This document shows, in pieces, positions 1 to 8,030 of a stretch of DNA of 64,000 nucleotides; the stretch's first letter is position 1; every line of letters begins with the position of its first letter. The notes beneath the pieces were generated by a model. It was not told where the DNA came from and did no database searches. It saw only the letters and a list, made by a program, of their open reading frames with translations. A program made the translations under genes and the position numbers. Source of the stretch: Planctomycetaceae bacterium (GTDB taxonomy: Bacteria > Planctomycetota > Phycisphaerae > Phycisphaerales > SM1A02); assembly GCA_947490615.1 (NCBI GenBank), contig CANLHK010000002.1, positions 305,101 through 369,100 on the forward strand, in the 5' to 3' direction.

Positions 1-1
1 C

Positions 2-637
2 GACTTCCTCCTTGTGAGCAAGCTCGAAGATTCCGCGCCCGTGCGCCACGAACGCGCACCGATCGCGCTTCTCATTCTCCTCGGCGTCATTGCTACGGCG
101 GCGTTCGAGCCGTTCGGGCTCACGATGTTCCACGCAGCGCTTGTCGGCGCCGCCTTGATGATCGCCACGCGCTGTTGCACGGGGCCACAAGCGCGCAAGG
201 CACTCAACGCGCGCTTGATCTTCGTCATCGCAGGATCGCTCGCTCTCGGTACCGCGCTGGCTAAGACGGGCGTCGCCAAGGTCTGCGCCGATCATCTGAT
301 CTCCGCAGGTCAAGGCAGTCCGATCCTGACCTTGGCTGCGATCTACCTCATCACCGCCTTGCTCACCGAACTGCTCTCCAACGCCACCGCCGCGGCCTTG
401 GTCTTCCCCATCGCGATGTCCGCGGCACAGGCACAAGGGCTAGACCCGAAGTACACCGCCATCGTTGTGATGATCGCCGCCAGCGCGAGCTTTGCGACGC
501 CGATTGGATATCAAACCAATCTCATGGTGCAGGCTCCTGGTGGCTATCGCTTCACGGACTACATGAAGATCGGTGCGCCCTTGGGGATCCTGACTGGCGC
601 TGTCACCATGATCGTGGTGTGGATGCGCATGCCATGA
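2..637 (+). CDS. SLC13-type anion permease, C-terminal part (5' end outside window)
   Basis: The frame is open from the first bases, so the N-terminal part lies upstream; about 211 residues remain. What is left is hydrophobic, with roughly six membrane segments. It carries the family landmarks LLSNATAAALVFPIA and, later, TPIGYQTNLMV followed by PGGYRFTDYMKIG, which are typical of SLC13/DASS permeases that also carry TrkA-C domains. Family knowledge: sodium-coupled uptake of sulfate or dicarboxylates across the inner membrane. The next genes (cysQ, cysC, cysD, cysN) make sulfate the likely substrate, which is inference. The stop codon overlaps the cysQ start as ATGA, so the two are probably one transcript. 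Confidence 0.85.
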   Translation, partial: DFLLVSKLEDSAPVRHERAPIALLILLGVIATAAFEPFGLTMFHAALVGAALMIATRCCTGPQARKALNARLIFVIAGSLALGTALAKTGVAKVCADHLISAGQGSPILTLAAIYLITALLTELLSNATAAALVFPIAMSAAQAQGLDPKYTAIVVMIAASASFATPIGYQTNLMVQAPGGYRFTDYMKIGAPLGILTGAVTMIVVWMRMP

Positions 638-1638
638 GCACTCCGTTGCCTCTCCAGGACATCCTCCTTCTCGCAGTGCGACAAGCGTCGCGAGCAACAC
701 GGTTCGTGCAGGCGGCTGCGGGAATCGATGGGATGGCCAAGGAAGATCGCTCGCCCGTCACCGTGGCGGATTGGGCGAGTCAGGCAGTCGTGGCACTGAC
801 ACTTCGAGCGCACAGCGCGACGCACGCGATTCCACTCGTCGGTGAAGAGGACGCCTCTCTCTTGCGCAGTGCAGAATGTGCGCCGCTCCTTGAACGCGTC
901 GTTGACGCCGTGTCCCACGCGCTGTCACGACGCGTTGAGACAACAGAGTGCCTCGACGCCATCGACGCGGGACGCGCCGCGCCCTGTGCGCGCTTCCTCA
1001 CGCTCGACCCTGTCGATGGCACCAAAGGGTTCCTACGCCGACAGCAATATGCGCTCAGTCTCGCGCTGATTCAGGATGGCGTCGTCGTGCATGGAGTGGT
1101 CGGATGTCCAAATCTCCCTGAAGCCGATGGCAACTACGACCACGCCGATCCCATTGGATCCATCGCGTGGGCGTCGCGCGGCAGCGGCGCGTGGATTGCT
1201 CAAGGTGCGACAGACGCCCACGCACACGCTCGACGCCTCGCCATCGCGCCGTGGAAGTTGGGCGATGCCGTGCGCGCCTGCGAGTCCGTAGAGAGCGCGC
1301 ATTCCAAGCAGGATCTTTCCGCGGAACTTCTGCGTGATCTTGGTGCAGCGGGCACTCCAGCGCGCCTCGACAGCCAGTGCAAGTATGTCGTTGTCGCGCG
1401 CGGTGGTGCCGATGTCTACCTGCGGCTTCCCGTGAAAGCTGAGTATCGCGAGAAGATCTGGGATCACGCAGCAGGCGCACTCGTGGCTTCTGAAGCGGGC
1501 GCGTGCGTCACCGATGTCGATGGGAAACCGCTTGATTTTGGCTGCGGACGCGAACTCCTCCACAACCGTGGAGTCATCGCAGGGCATCCGTTGATGGTGG
1601 AGCGACTCGTGACGGCCTACGCGGCGCGCGTCAAGTGA
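634..1638 (+). CDS. cysQ: 3'(2'),5'-bisphosphate nucleotidase CysQ
   Basis: Removes the 3' phosphate of PAP (and PAPS), preventing build-up of this by-product of sulfate activation. The 334-residue protein has the inositol-monophosphatase-fold signatures: GEEDASLL (metal-binding acidic residues), LDPVDGTKGFLR near residue 130, and KIWDHAAGALVASEAGA near residue 280. These match the Hal2/SAL1/CysQ branch. I chose the ATG that overlaps the stop of the permease (ATGA); an in-frame GTG lies five codons upstream. The gene converges on cysC and the two 3' ends overlap by 8 bases. Confidence 0.93.
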   Translation: MSTPLPLQDILLLAVRQASRATRFVQAAAGIDGMAKEDRSPVTVADWASQAVVALTLRAHSATHAIPLVGEEDASLLRSAECAPLLERVVDAVSHALSRRVETTECLDAIDAGRAAPCARFLTLDPVDGTKGFLRRQQYALSLALIQDGVVVHGVVGCPNLPEADGNYDHADPIGSIAWASRGSGAWIAQGATDAHAHARRLAIAPWKLGDAVRACESVESAHSKQDLSAELLRDLGAAGTPARLDSQCKYVVVARGGADVYLRLPVKAEYREKIWDHAAGALVASEAGACVTDVDGKPLDFGCGRELLHNRGVIAGHPLMVERLVTAYAARVK

Positions 1639-2242
1639 TCAGCCCACGCGCACGCAACTCAGCCACAACGAGTTCCGCGCTCGCATCGATGGCCAACGAA
1701 CCACTGTCGACGACGACCTCCGCTTGCTCAGGTACTTCGTAGGGCTGGTGAATCCCTGTAAAATCGCGGATCTCTCCTGCGCGTGCCTTGCGATACAGCC
1801 CCTTGGGATCACGGGACTCCGCCACTTCGAGTGGCGCGTCGATGTAGGCCTCTAGAAACGGAAGCTTCCAGTCGTCGTGCAGCGCGCGCACCATGGCGCG
1901 ATCGACACGCGACGGACTCACGAGACTCGCGAGCACGATGATGCCCGCGTCGGCGAGGATGCGGCAGACTTCCCCTGTGCGTCGGACATTTTCGGTGCGA
2001 TCATCCGCTGAGAACCCGAGGTTTCGGTTGAGACCATGGCGCAAGTTGTCACCATCAATCCGATAGCAGAGTCGCCCACCGGCGACGAGGCGCGCTTCGA
2101 CAGCGACTGCGATCGTGCTCTTGCCAGAGCCCGAGAGGCCAGTCAGCCAGACCGTCCCGCCCCGCTGCCCAAGCAACCGCTCGCGGTCAAGCCGAGAGAC
2201 CAGACCGTTGTGCCAGACCGTGTTGGCGGACTTGTCCTGCAT
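1631..2242 (-). CDS. cysC: adenylylsulfate kinase CysC (stand-alone)
   Basis: Phosphorylates APS to PAPS with ATP. The 203-residue protein has all family motifs intact: the P-loop GLSGSGKST near residue 37, the substrate loop DGDNLRHGLNRNLGFS, and the SLVSPSRVDR segment that carries the phospho-Ser position. A GAGGG Shine-Dalgarno sits 6 bases before the ATG. It is divergent from cysD, with 83 bases between them that contain a perfect inverted repeat. This intact copy matters because the APS-kinase domain fused to CysN in the same cluster has lost these key residues. Confidence 0.95.
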   Translation of the reverse strand: MQDKSANTVWHNGLVSRLDRERLLGQRGGTVWLTGLSGSGKSTIAVAVEARLVAGGRLCYRIDGDNLRHGLNRNLGFSADDRTENVRRTGEVCRILADAGIIVLASLVSPSRVDRAMVRALHDDWKLPFLEAYIDAPLEVAESRDPKGLYRKARAGEIRDFTGIHQPYEVPEQAEVVVDSGSLAIDASAELVVAELRARGLIT

Positions 2243-2293
2243 CGCGAACCCTCAGCAAAGCCTGAAACGACGGGAGCATCCTGCGCCGAATCG

Positions 2294-2308
2294 CCGATAC
2301 CGTATCGG
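2294..2308. promoter_or_regulatory. perfect 7-1-7 inverted repeat between cysC and cysD
   Basis: CCGATAC-C-GTATCGG is a perfect palindrome inside the 83-base divergent promoter region of cysC and cysD, 17 bases before the cysD ATG. Its place and symmetry suit an operator for a dimeric regulator of sulfur assimilation. No regulator gene lies nearby and I do not recognise the motif, so the role is inference. Confidence 0.45.
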
Positions 2309-2325
2309 TCCATCGGAACGCCTGC

Positions 2326-3252
2326 ATGGAAGAAACCCGGCTGACTCACTTCGCCACGACCCACCTCAGGCAACTCGAGGCTGAGAGCATCCAGATCTTC
2401 CGTGAGGTGGTCGCGAGCTTCGAGCGTCCCGTGATGCTCTATTCGATCGGCAAAGACTCCGCAGTCTTGCTGCACTTGGCGATGAAGGCATTCTTCCCTG
2501 CGAAGCCGCCCTTTCCGCTCCTCCATGTCGACACCGGTTGGAAGTTCCGCGACATGTACGCGCTCCGCGATGAGTATGTCGCCAAGGAACTCGGCCTGAC
2601 GCTCTTGGTGCACATGAATCCTGAGGGCGTCGCAGCAGGCATCAATCCCATCACCCATGGTTCGCGCAAGCACACCGATGTGATGAAGACGCAGGGACTC
2701 AAACAGGCGCTCGACAAGTACGGCTTCGACGCCGCCTTTGGTGGCGCGCGCCGCGACGAAGAGAAGTCGCGGGCAAAGGAGCGGGTCTTTAGTTTCCGTG
2801 ACGCGCAGCATCGCTGGGATCCGCGCAATCAGCGGCCCGAGTTGTGGAACCTCTACAACACCGAAGTCAACGCCGGCGAGTCGATCCGCGTCTTCCCGCT
2901 CTCGAACTGGACTGAGCTCGATGTCTGGCAGTACATCTGGCTCGAGAAGATTCGCATCGTGCCGCTCTACCTCGCCGCGCCGCGCCCCATCGTCTACCGA
3001 CACGGCGTGCCGATCATGGTCGATGACGATCGACTTCCACTTGAGCCAGGCGAATCGCCACAGACCAAGGTGGTGCGCTTTCGCACGCTTGGTTGCTATC
3101 CCCTCTCGGGTGCAATCGAGTCCGCGGCCGCCACGATCCCCGAGATCATTCGCGAGATGTTGAAGGCCACGCAGAGTGAGCGACAAGGACGAGTCATCGA
3201 TCACGACGCAGCGGGCAGCATGGAAGAGAAGAAGAAGGAGGGCTACTTCTGA
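2326..3252 (+). CDS. cysD: sulfate adenylyltransferase subunit 2 CysD
   Basis: Small catalytic subunit of the heterodimeric ATP sulfurylase, which makes APS from sulfate and ATP with energy from GTP hydrolysis in CysN. The 308 residues match the usual length. The N-terminus [25 protein letters not shown] is split here only to note that [14 protein letters not shown] follows at residue 43, the PP-loop of the PAPS-reductase fold. [16 protein letters not shown] and WNLYN are also present, as is the family C-terminus with EEKKKEGYF. Its TGA overlaps the cysN ATG by one base, so the two subunits are translationally coupled. Confidence 0.96.
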   Translation: MEETRLTHFATTHLRQLEAESIQIFREVVASFERPVMLYSIGKDSAVLLHLAMKAFFPAKPPFPLLHVDTGWKFRDMYALRDEYVAKELGLTLLVHMNPEGVAAGINPITHGSRKHTDVMKTQGLKQALDKYGFDAAFGGARRDEEKSRAKERVFSFRDAQHRWDPRNQRPELWNLYNTEVNAGESIRVFPLSNWTELDVWQYIWLEKIRIVPLYLAAPRPIVYRHGVPIMVDDDRLPLEPGESPQTKVVRFRTLGCYPLSGAIESAAATIPEIIREMLKATQSERQGRVIDHDAAGSMEEKKKEGYF

Positions 3253-5216
3253 TGCCGCAGAATGCCCATGCTGCCGAGAACGAACTGATCGATCGGGACA
3301 TCGAGGCGTACCTCGCGCGTCACGAGCACAAGAGTCTCCTGCGGTTTCTCACCTGCGGCTCGGTCGATGACGGCAAGAGCACGCTCATCGGCCGCCTGCT
3401 TCATGACACCCACATGATCCACGAGGACACGCTCGACGCTGCGGTGCGCGACTCGCGATCCATGGGCACGCAGTCGGGCGAACTGGACCTCGCCCTCCTC
3501 GTCGACGGTCTCAAGAGCGAACGAGAACAAGGCATCACCATTGATGTCGCCTACCGCTACTTCACCACGGCAGCGCGTAAGTACATCATCGCTGACACTC
3601 CTGGACACGAGCAGTTCACCCGCAACATGGCCACAGGCGCGAGCACTTGTGATCTGGCGATTCTCCTTGTCGACGCGCGCCATGGGATCGCGATGCAGAC
3701 GCGTCGCCATGCCTACATCACGAGCTTGTTGGGCATCAAGGAGATCGTCGTCGCCATCAACAAGATGGACCTCGTTGGTTGCGCGCAGTCACGCTTTGAC
3801 GAGATCGTGCGCGAGTACGAGGCCTTCGCCACCAAGCTGCCCGCGCGCCACACCCGGTTCATTCCGATGTCGGCGCTCCACGGAGACAATGTCGTCCACA
3901 AGAGCACGGCGATGCCTTGGTACACAGGCCCGACCTTGCTTGAGCATCTCGATGGGGTCCCACTCGACGCCCAGCAGAACCGCGTGGACTTTCGCTTCCC
4001 TGTGCAGTGGGTCAATCGGCCCAACCTCGACTTCCGCGGCTTCATGGGTACGGTCGCTGGCGGTTGTGTGCGAACGGGTGACCGCGTCATGGTGCTGCCT
4101 TCACGAAAGACGAGCACGGTCCAACGCATCGTGACCTACGACGGTGATCTCACCGAGGCAACGCCGCCGCTCTCGGTCACGCTCACGCTGAAGGATGAAG
4201 TCGACTGCGCGCGAGGCGACATGCTGGTGCATCTCGGAAACGAACCGCACCAAGCGCAGGATGTGCATGCGATGGTGGTGTGGATGGACGACCAGTCGCC
4301 ACTGGTTCCCGGCAAGGAGTACTTGCTCAAGCACGGTCCGCACAAGACTCCAGCGTCGATCGTGCGCATCGCGCACCGCGTGGATGTGAACACGCTCGAA
4401 CACGCCTCGGCACCCGCACTCGCGCTCAACGACATCGGACAAGTGCAGATCCGCACCCAACGGCCGTTGGTCTACGACGCCTACAACCGCAATCGCCAGA
4501 CGGGTGCTTTCATCCTGATTGATCGGCTCACCAACGCCACCGCAGGCGCGGGGATGCTGCTTGATCCTGGAGAGGTCGAAGGGCACTGGACCGACTCGCC
4601 GCACATTGATCGTGCGCGCCCTGTCCGTTCCGCGGTCACCGCCAATGAGCGGCAGGCACGACTCGGACAGAAGCCGTTCACGCTGCTGCTTGTTGGACTT
4701 TCTGGCTCAGGAAAGGGCGAAATCGCGCGGGCGGTTGAGCGTCGACTCTTCGATCTTGGACGCCTCGCTGCGGTCGTCGATGGCATGAGTCTGCGCGCAG
4801 GCATGAGCCGCGACCTTGGCTTCTCGAAGGGCGAACGCAGCGAGAATCTGCGGCGCGGCATGGAACTCGCCAAAGCGATGAACGACGCGGGGCTCATCAC
4901 GCTCGCGGTCTTCACGGCGCCCGAAGCTTCCGTTCGGTCACGCGCCCGCGAACTCGTGGGTCGCGATCAGTTTGCGATCGTGCATGTGTCCACGCCGCTG
5001 GCTGAGTGCCGCAAGCGCGATCCCTCGGGCCTCTACCGCGATCTCACGGCGGGCAAGATCGTCGGCGTGCCTGGAGTTGACTTCGAGTACGAAGCGCCGA
5101 CCGACGCCGAGCTCACCATCCCGTTGCACGAACTCGGTCTCCCCGATGTGGCGCTGCGCACCGCTGTCGAACGGGTGATGGCGCTCCTTGAGTCGCGTCA
5201 AATCATCGTGAAGTAA
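3252..5216 (+). CDS. cysN: sulfate adenylyltransferase subunit 1 CysN fused to a degenerate APS-kinase domain
   Basis: 654 residues. The first ~440 are the GTPase subunit of ATP sulfurylase: G1 GSVDDGKST near residue 36, G2 REQGITID, G3 DTPGHEQ, G4 NKMD, then EF-Tu-like beta-barrel domains. Residues ~470-654 are an APS-kinase fold as in CysNC proteins, but the active site is changed. The P-loop reads GLSGSGKGE instead of GLSGSGKST, the DGDN motif reads DGMS, and the ISPxRxxR loop reads TAPEASVRSR. LGFSKGERSENLRRG and the C-terminal lid region are kept, so the fold probably persists. PAPS synthesis is likely done by the separate cysC. The domain may be structural or may sense APS/PAPS (inference). 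Confidence 0.93.
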   Translation: MPQNAHAAENELIDRDIEAYLARHEHKSLLRFLTCGSVDDGKSTLIGRLLHDTHMIHEDTLDAAVRDSRSMGTQSGELDLALLVDGLKSEREQGITIDVAYRYFTTAARKYIIADTPGHEQFTRNMATGASTCDLAILLVDARHGIAMQTRRHAYITSLLGIKEIVVAINKMDLVGCAQSRFDEIVREYEAFATKLPARHTRFIPMSALHGDNVVHKSTAMPWYTGPTLLEHLDGVPLDAQQNRVDFRFPVQWVNRPNLDFRGFMGTVAGGCVRTGDRVMVLPSRKTSTVQRIVTYDGDLTEATPPLSVTLTLKDEVDCARGDMLVHLGNEPHQAQDVHAMVVWMDDQSPLVPGKEYLLKHGPHKTPASIVRIAHRVDVNTLEHASAPALALNDIGQVQIRTQRPLVYDAYNRNRQTGAFILIDRLTNATAGAGMLLDPGEVEGHWTDSPHIDRARPVRSAVTANERQARLGQKPFTLLLVGLSGSGKGEIARAVERRLFDLGRLAAVVDGMSLRAGMSRDLGFSKGERSENLRRGMELAKAMNDAGLITLAVFTAPEASVRSRARELVGRDQFAIVHVSTPLAECRKRDPSGLYRDLTAGKIVGVPGVDFEYEAPTDAELTIPLHELGLPDVALRTAVERVMALLESRQIIVK

Positions 5217-5244
5217 GTGCGCTGCGGACCGACCTCGGCGTCAA

Positions 5245-6282
5245 TCATTCCTTCACGACGCGCATCGCGATGAGGTCCTGCACATCGACAAGACCAACGG
5301 GGCAACCATCGCGTCCCACGACAGGGATCTCATCGAGACGCTTGGACTGCACGAGTTGCACCGCGTCCTGCACCAGCGAATCAACGGTGAGGACCGTCGG
5401 GTGCCGAGTCATGACACCAGCGATCGGCGCATCGAGCGCAGCGATGCCACCGTTGTTGACCTGTCGGCGCAAATCACCGTCGGTGAAGATCCCGCTGAGC
5501 TTGCCCTTTTCATCGACAAGAACGATCGCTCCCGCACGCCGACCCTCACCCGCTGCGCGCAGCGCTTCACGGACGGTGCTGGTGTCGGAGACCGTGGCGA
5601 GGTTGTGGCCCACGCGAAATCGCAGCACTTCCGTCACGGGACGCAGACCCGCACCGAGCATGCCGCCCGGATGATGCCGATGAAAATCGTCCTTGCCGAA
5701 ATCGCGTCGTTGCGCGAGACCGAGCGCGATTGCATCACCGACTGCAAGCGTGAGCGTGGTGGAAGCCGTTGGCGCGAGATTGAGCGGGCACGCTTCCGTG
5801 ATGTCGCCGAGGTCCACATGAACCGTACAGGCGCGGGCGAGACTCGACTCGCGCTTGCCTGAAAGTCCGAGGGTCTTGATGCCGTCCATCTTCAGAATGG
5901 TCGCCAGAGCCACGACCTCTTGCGTTTCGCCCGACCAGCTCAGGAGGAGCGCGACATCTCCCGTTCGAATCGAGCCTAGGTCGCCATGCACCGCTTCCGC
6001 AGGATGCACAAAGTGTGAGGGCTGGCCGAGACTCGAGAGACTTGCGGAAATCTTCGCGCCCACGAGGCCCGACTTCCCCATCCCGCTCACGACCACATGA
6101 CCTGTGCACGCCTCGAGGAGATCAAGCGCGGCGTGCAGACTGGTGAGCTCGCCGTTGCGTAGGCGCGCGGCGAAACCAGTGATGGCGGCTGCCTCGGTCG
6201 CCAGAACTTCGCCGAGAAACGCCGTCTCGACCGAGCGTGTGTGTGGGTCGATCGAAGTGGAGACGGTGCGGGAGTCAGCCAT
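5245..6282 (-). CDS. kdsD: arabinose-5-phosphate isomerase KdsD/KpsF family
   Basis: Interconverts ribulose-5-phosphate and arabinose-5-phosphate, the first step toward KDO for lipopolysaccharide. The 345-residue protein has an N-terminal SIS domain (GHVVVSGMGKSGLVGAKISASLSS about residue 60, then LLLSWSGETQEV and the HHPGGMLG segment typical of KpsF/GutQ) and a C-terminal pair of CBS domains (GIFTDGDLRR, then DEIPVVGRDG). The ATG at 6282 was chosen because a TACACT box ends exactly 6 bases upstream and the SIS domain follows normally; the frame stays open upstream without homology. It is divergent from scpA and converges on cysN. Confidence 0.93.
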   Translation of the reverse strand: MADSRTVSTSIDPHTRSVETAFLGEVLATEAAAITGFAARLRNGELTSLHAALDLLEACTGHVVVSGMGKSGLVGAKISASLSSLGQPSHFVHPAEAVHGDLGSIRTGDVALLLSWSGETQEVVALATILKMDGIKTLGLSGKRESSLARACTVHVDLGDITEACPLNLAPTASTTLTLAVGDAIALGLAQRRDFGKDDFHRHHPGGMLGAGLRPVTEVLRFRVGHNLATVSDTSTVREALRAAGEGRRAGAIVLVDEKGKLSGIFTDGDLRRQVNNGGIAALDAPIAGVMTRHPTVLTVDSLVQDAVQLVQSKRLDEIPVVGRDGCPVGLVDVQDLIAMRVVKE

Positions 6283-6288
6283 CGACGC

Positions 6289-6294
6289 AGTGTA
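6289..6294 (-). promoter_or_regulatory. -10 box TACACT, 6 bases before kdsD
   Basis: TACACT on the minus strand is separated from the kdsD ATG by 6 bases, so transcription would begin at or next to the start codon (leaderless mRNA). No Shine-Dalgarno and no convincing -35 box are visible. Part of a recurring pattern in this window. Confidence 0.5.
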
Positions 6295-6321
6295 CGACGA
6301 CGCTCCACAGGCGAAAACTGC

Positions 6322-6327
6322 TAGATT
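6322..6327 (+). promoter_or_regulatory. -10 box TAGATT, 8 bases before scpA
   Basis: TAGATT ends 8 bases before the scpA ATG at 6336 in a 53-base divergent intergenic space shared with kdsD. No Shine-Dalgarno is present. It fits a leader of at most two or so bases. Confidence 0.5.
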
Positions 6328-6335
6328 CCGCGGCG

Positions 6336-7196
6336 ATGTCGCAGACCGACTGGCTCGTTCGCCTTCCCGTTTTCCAAGGTCCCCTCGACCTGTTGCTGTT
6401 CCTCGTCCGTCGCGCCGAGGTCGACATCCACGACATCGAGATCCACACGCTGACCGATCAGTACCTCGAATCAGTGCGGCACATTGCCAGACTCGACATC
6501 GATCTCGCGGGCGAGTTTCTCGTGATGGCTGCGACACTTGTCGAGTTGAAGTCGCGCGCGCTGACTCCGTCAGCACCTTCTGAGTTTGGCGAGACCAGCA
6601 GTTCTTCGGCGCCAGGCGACGACCCGAAGAGCGAGCTCATCCGCCAATTGCTTGCGTACCAGCGCTTCCGCACCGCCGCGGAAGGACTCGACGCTCGTCG
6701 GCGCGAGTTTGGTCAACGCGGCGCTGCACGCGCGCGCCCTGGTGTGCCCGATCCAACCGCCGAGAGTGCGGAGGACGCCAACGCTGACGGCGTTCCTTCC
6801 GACTGGGAACTCGAGGATCTCCATCTTGGCGATCTCTTTGCAGCATTCGAGTCGGTCGCTGCATCGATCGATCTCACTCGAATCGGCGATCACCAAGTCG
6901 AGTACGACGACACGCCGATCTCACTTCACCAAGAAGATCTCATGGATCGACTGGTGCGCAACGAGAGCCGCATGCTCACGCTTGAAAGCGTCTTCGAAGG
7001 ACGCACCCACAGCGAGCGCATTGGGCTCTTTCTGGCCATGCTGGAGTTGGTGCGTCAGGGACGCGTGCGTGTGAGCCAAGATTGTCTCGAGGATCCGATC
7101 GAAGTCACACTCGACCTCGAACACGATCCCAATGCGCCGACCTTTGAGTCGTCGACGGCGTCCCTAGGAGGGAAGCCCGAAGTGTCGAAGAACTAG
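6336..7196 (+). CDS. scpA: segregation and condensation protein A
   Basis: Kleisin subunit of the bacterial SMC-ScpAB complex, which organises and segregates the chromosome. The 286-residue protein opens with the family signature LPVFQGPLDLLLFLVRR and EVDIHDIEIHTLTDQYLE, followed by LAGEFLVMAATLVELKSR. Its C-terminal winged-helix part includes MLTLESVF and FLAMLELVRQGRV. The middle (residues ~90-150) is acidic and variable, as expected of the kleisin linker. The start at 6336 matches the family N-terminus. No scpB follows; the next gene converges from the other strand, so the partner is elsewhere. Confidence 0.93.
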   Translation: MSQTDWLVRLPVFQGPLDLLLFLVRRAEVDIHDIEIHTLTDQYLESVRHIARLDIDLAGEFLVMAATLVELKSRALTPSAPSEFGETSSSSAPGDDPKSELIRQLLAYQRFRTAAEGLDARRREFGQRGAARARPGVPDPTAESAEDANADGVPSDWELEDLHLGDLFAAFESVAASIDLTRIGDHQVEYDDTPISLHQEDLMDRLVRNESRMLTLESVFEGRTHSERIGLFLAMLELVRQGRVRVSQDCLEDPIEVTLDLEHDPNAPTFESSTASLGGKPEVSKN

Positions 7197-7205
7197 TGCG
7201 CGGCG

Positions 7206-7523
7206 TCAGGCGGCTTCGCGCATCGTCATCGGCGCGCGATCCGCGCGTCGAACCCAGCGCGTGAGCGCGGCAGGTTCACGGGTCACACCAAGATGGCTGA
7301 GGTACTCGCGGAGATCCCTCTCGGAGAAGGTGGACAGCCACTCTGCGGACGCAGAGGGGTTGATCTCACAGATCGATGCAATGAGTGCGGACTTCTCTGA
7401 CACAGGAACCTCCAGACCCGAGACATCGGCACGCGCTCCAGCGGGCCTTGAATGGCAGAAGAGAATCGGTGCGCAACGGCGGTCGATAGACGGCGAAGTC
7501 GGCAAGATCGAGCGCGCGCTCAA
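7206..7523 (-). CDS. conserved small protein of unknown function (N-terminus uncertain)
   Basis: The C-terminal half looks like a real small planctomycete domain: VSEKSALIASICEINPSASAEWL, then FSERDLREYLSHL and a basic RWVRR close to the end. I know no function for it. The only available start in this frame is a TTG at 7523, 12 bases after the stop of the receiver gene. The N-terminal ~40 residues in this frame are poor in protein-like character. A different frame starting at a GTG just upstream gives VVERALDLADFAVYRPP, which looks more natural but ends in the wrong frame. A frameshift or sequencing error near 7430 is therefore possible. Confidence 0.5.
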   Translation of the reverse strand: MSARSILPTSPSIDRRCAPILFCHSRPAGARADVSGLEVPVSEKSALIASICEINPSASAEWLSTFSERDLREYLSHLGVTREPAALTRWVRRADRAPMTMREAA

Positions 7524-7535
7524 CCACGGAAGGCC

Positions 7536-7997
7536 TTAGCGGCCCTGCAGGAGTTCGGTGAGCTTGCGCTTGAGAAGCGCCACGCGCAGCAGGCTTCGCA
7601 CGCGGGTCACAAGCTCCAGTTTATTGACGGGCTTGGTCAGAAAGTCGTCGGTGCCGCTTTCGACCGCGCGCTCGTGATCGCCAACCTCATGGAGGGCCGT
7701 CACCATGATGACCACCATGTCGCGCGTTGCGGGCTCGCTCTTGAGTTTGCGGCAGACCTCGAAGCCTGACATCTTGGGCATCATCACATCGAGCAGAATG
7801 AGGTCGGGCTTCTCACGCTGCACAGCCTCGATCGCCTCGAGGCCGTCACGCGCGGTGGAGATCTTGCAGGGCAAGCTCTCGAGGTACGCCTGCATGAGTT
7901 CGAGATTCTGCTGGTTGTCATCGACGAGCAGTATCTTCGCCGTCGAGAGATCAGTCAGCGCGGACTCGTCAATGGTGGGAAGCTGCGAACCAGACAT
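7536..7997 (-). CDS. stand-alone response regulator receiver protein
   Basis: 153 residues with one CheY-like receiver domain and no output domain. Visible landmarks: ILLVDDNQQN (acidic pocket), LILLDVMMPKMSGFEV with the phospho-acceptor Asp near residue 72, MVTAL (conserved Thr), and FLTKPV (conserved Lys). The C-terminal ~25 residues form a basic helix. No histidine kinase is adjacent. The ATG at 7997 has a TAGACT box ending 6 bases upstream, giving it its own leaderless promoter rather than read-through from the FAD dehydrogenase gene. Confidence 0.9.
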   Translation of the reverse strand: MSGSQLPTIDESALTDLSTAKILLVDDNQQNLELMQAYLESLPCKISTARDGLEAIEAVQREKPDLILLDVMMPKMSGFEVCRKLKSEPATRDMVVIMVTALHEVGDHERAVESGTDDFLTKPVNKLELVTRVRSLLRVALLKRKLTELLQGR

Positions 7998-8003
7998 AGG
8001 CGG

Positions 8004-8009
8004 AGTCTA
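8004..8009 (-). promoter_or_regulatory. -10 box TAGACT, 6 bases before the receiver gene
   Basis: TAGACT on the minus strand ends exactly 6 bases before the ATG at 7997, inside the 33-base gap after the dehydrogenase gene. No Shine-Dalgarno is visible. Confidence 0.5.
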
Positions 8010-8030
8010 ACAACATCCGCAGGTTGTTCG

